A DNA stretch of 64,000 nt, taken from NCBI RefSeq assembly GCF_001403615.1, contig NZ_LN879457.1, forward strand, positions 1,054,001 through 1,118,000, written 5' to 3'. The notes beneath the pieces were generated by a model that saw only the letters and a list, made by a program, of their open reading frames with translations, was not told the origin of the DNA and made no database searches. The stretch is from Desnuesiella massiliensis. Lineage in GTDB: Bacteria; Bacillota; Clostridia; Clostridiales; Clostridiaceae. Shown here piece by piece: positions 62,276-64,000 of this stretch; the stretch's first letter is position 1, and every line of letters starts with the position of its first letter. The position numbers and the translations under genes are program-made.

Positions 62276-63304
62276 CTATGGCTGTTCTTTATAAACGATA
62301 TCTTTAATGCTATTTTTTATTATTAATTCAGGATCTAAGCATATGTTTTTACATTCTAACTCCTTATTTTGAATGTGGTTAAGCATAACATCACAAGCTA
62401 CTGTTCCTAGCTCTGAGACCTTTTGATCAATAGAAGTTATTTGCATGTCTATTAAAAAATCATTTAACAAATTATCATAACTAACAATAGACAGATCCTC
62501 TGGAACTCTTATGTTTTCTTCTCTTAGGCGCTTTAGCAAACCAAGTGCCATCATGTCATTGGAAACAAATACAGCTGTTGTATTATTCTTTATTATCATA
62601 TCTCCTGCTGCATATCCGCTTTTTATGTGATAATCTCCTTCGATTATAAAGTCACTTTCTATTGAGAGCCCATGCTCCTCCATGGCTTTTTTATAGCCTT
62701 CAAACCTTGATATTGAGTTCTGTGAATTAATAGAATTTATAATGCAGGAGATTCTTCTATGTCCATGGTTAATTAAATTTTTTGTAGCTAAATAAGCTCC
62801 TTTTACGTTGTCAAAATATACTTTATTACAATCAAAGTCAGGAAAAATTCTATCTATCATTACGTAGGGTATAGTTAGCTTATTTAGCTTGGAGCATATA
62901 TCTTCCTGATGGTTGTAGGCAGAATTAGAAATAGTAATAAACAAACCATCGATGCCCCTAGATAATAATAGATCAATTAAATTAAGGTCTTGAGTATATT
63001 CATCATTAGAATTCACAATAATAAGGGTATATCCAAATTGTCTGCAATAATTTTCTATGGCTTTTGTAAGCCTTGAGAAAAATATATTCTCAATATCAGG
63101 GATAATAAGGCCAAAGGTCTTAGTTTCCTTTGTAATCAAACTTCTTGCATTGATATTTGGAGTATAATTGTTATCCTCTGCAATTTTTTTTATTAGTGCC
63201 TTTTTTTCTTCAGAGATTCTGCAGGGTTTATCATTTAAAACTAATGAAACAGCACTAATAGACACATTTGCCTCTTTAGCAATATCTTTTAACTTAAAAC
63301 TCAT
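62276..63304 (-). CDS. LacI-family transcriptional regulator
   Basis: 342 residues. The N-terminal HTH (KLKDIAKEANVSISAVSLVLNDKP) and hinge precede a periplasmic-binding-like sensor domain (TFGLIIPDIENIFFSRLTKAIE, GLFITISNSAYNHQED, NTTAVFVSNDMMALGLLKRL, EDLSIVSYDN). I start at ATG 63304 (MSFKLKD), not at the upstream frame start. Two perfect TAAAACGTTTTA operators lie in the divergent promoter region, so it probably represses itself and the GNAT-ribokinase-like unit. The effector sugar is unknown. Confidence 0.93.
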   Translation of the reverse strand: MSFKLKDIAKEANVSISAVSLVLNDKPCRISEEKKALIKKIAEDNNYTPNINARSLITKETKTFGLIIPDIENIFFSRLTKAIENYCRQFGYTLIIVNSNDEYTQDLNLIDLLLSRGIDGLFITISNSAYNHQEDICSKLNKLTIPYVMIDRIFPDFDCNKVYFDNVKGAYLATKNLINHGHRRISCIINSINSQNSISRFEGYKKAMEEHGLSIESDFIIEGDYHIKSGYAAGDMIIKNNTTAVFVSNDMMALGLLKRLREENIRVPEDLSIVSYDNLLNDFLIDMQITSIDQKVSELGTVACDVMLNHIQNKELECKNICLDPELIIKNSIKDIVYKEQP

Positions 63305-63371
63305 TTTAATCACCAGCATAATTATAACATACTATTGATGAATTAGTAATAAAAACTTAGAAAACAAGTGG

Positions 63372-63383
63372 TAAAACGTTTTA
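63372..63383. promoter_or_regulatory. LacI-type operator, copy 1
   Basis: Perfect 12-bp palindrome TAAAACGTTTTA, 68 bases upstream of the lacI-type start. The central CG palindrome is typical of LacI/PurR-family sites. Confidence 0.75.
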
Positions 63384-63439
63384 TTTTCTCAGTGTATTGA
63401 CAATATGTATTTGTGATGGTATCATGTAATTAAAGTTAG

Positions 63440-63451
63440 TAAAACGTTTTA
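63440..63451. promoter_or_regulatory. LacI-type operator, copy 2
   Basis: Second perfect TAAAACGTTTTA, 57 bases past the end of copy 1 and 17 bases upstream of the GNAT start, just before AAGGAG. The position suits blocking the GNAT-ribokinase-like transcript. Confidence 0.75.
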
Positions 63452-63467
63452 TCAAGGAGTTGATGGC

Positions 63468-63884
63468 ATGCATATTGTAGAAAATGGATTGACATGGGAT
63501 ATTTATGACTCCATAAGAAGATATGCAAATATGCAGCAATATGAAAAGGATGACATTATTGAGGCTTTGAAAAATACGCTTTATAGTGTTGTGATATATG
63601 ATAATGAAAATCCAATAGCCATTGGACGTGTAGTAGGGGATGGGAGGATCACATTCTTTATAAAAGATGTAGTAGTTCATCCGAGTTATAGATGTAAGCA
63701 TGTTGGAACTATGGTTGTTAATAGTTTATTAGATTATATAGAATCCTGTAGTTGTAAGCACCCATATATAGGGTTGATGGCAATGCCAAATACAGAAGGC
63801 TTCTATGAAAAGTTTGGTTTTATTATAAGACCCAATGAACTATTTGGATCTGGAATGATATGCTTGAATAGAAAGAAGGTATGA
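63468..63884 (+). CDS. GNAT-family acetyltransferase
   Basis: 138 residues with AAGGAG ten bases before the ATG. The acetyl-CoA loop is VVVHPSYRCKHVGTMVVNSLL, followed by MAMPNTEGFYEKFGFIIRP. In this loop the usual Gly at the G-x-G/A position is replaced (RCKHVG), a mild departure. The substrate is unknown. Transcribed with the next gene, which starts six bases after its stop. Confidence 0.88.
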   Translation: MHIVENGLTWDIYDSIRRYANMQQYEKDDIIEALKNTLYSVVIYDNENPIAIGRVVGDGRITFFIKDVVVHPSYRCKHVGTMVVNSLLDYIESCSCKHPYIGLMAMPNTEGFYEKFGFIIRPNELFGSGMICLNRKKV

Positions 63885-63890
63885 GATGAT

Positions 63891-64000
63891 ATGAAAAAAG
63901 TTATTGTAGTAGGAAGTCTTAATATGGATCTTGCCATAAAAGTGGATAAGATTCCTAATGAAGGTGAAACCATTCATGGACATGAATTTTTGATGAATAA
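63891..64000 (+). CDS. Ribokinase-like PfkB sugar kinase, 3' truncated by window
   Basis: The first 36 codons are present: MKKVIVVGSLNMDLAIKVDK, then IPNEGETIHGHEF. The opening VVGSLNMDL and PxxGET are typical of RbsK ribokinases. The rest lies outside the window, so the substrate cannot be fixed. It follows the GNAT gene closely and both fall under the LacI-type operators. Confidence 0.8.
   Translation, partial: MKKVIVVGSLNMDLAIKVDKIPNEGETIHGHEFLMN

Overview
The window looks like a chromosome segment of a low-GC Firmicute close to Clostridium sensu stricto. The supporting signs are AT-rich codon use, strong AGGAGG-type ribosome binding sites, an S-box riboswitch before metK, an FMN riboswitch before ribU, and the order recD2 - helicase-like gene - comFC - raiA-type RNA - hpf - secA - prfB. 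All family calls come from reading the sequence; no database search was run.

Positions 1-24,430 are conserved core. A tRNA cluster (Thr-Tyr-Val-Thr-Tyr) is followed by metK, nagA, recD2, a comF pair, a structured RNA that fits the raiA motif, hpf, secA, and prfB with its programmed +1 frameshift. Then come eda/kdgK (lower Entner-Doudoroff steps), an M28 peptidase, tex, ribU, the tsaE-tsaB-rimI operon, an HD-GYP-type protein, a ZnuA-like protein without metal ligands, a CBS/ACT protein and tRNA-Trp.

Positions 24,383-44,174 are a roughly 19.8-kb integrated element. It lies between the 3' half of tRNA-Trp and a 47-bp imperfect copy of it, with a tyrosine recombinase at the left end. Cargo: two small HTH (excisionase/AlpA-like) proteins, a DEAD/DEAH helicase, a large protein of unknown function, a GC-rich multi-hairpin locus, a lipoprotein, zinc-ribbon proteins, an XRE regulator, a DUF960-like and a RadC-like protein, and a membrane J-domain protein with 60-bp repeats. 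The right third looks like a defence island. It holds an OLD/AbiL-like ATPase coupled to a TOPRIM-like protein, and a complete-looking retron: phosphoribosyltransferase + winged-helix protein + msr/msd-like RNA + retron reverse transcriptase. The retron is the most interesting system here. No relaxase or Rep protein is recognisable.

Positions 44,175-51,500 are a scarred region: an integrase fragment, an alpha/beta-hydrolase pseudogene, an intact IS200-type element whose tnpA ribosome binding site is buried in a hairpin, an IS3-type remnant, a secreted protein, a Nudix hydrolase, two GNATs and a beta-lactamase-like hydrolase.

Positions 51,500-64,000 are a sugar-use locus. A YesM/YesN-type two-component pair faces an ABC sugar transporter (binding protein and two permeases) and a GH2 beta-galactosidase. 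A LacI-family regulator follows, divergent from a GNAT and a truncated ribokinase-like gene. Copies of TAAAACGTTTTA between the last divergent genes, and a related site before the binding-protein gene, suggest LacI/CcpA-type control.
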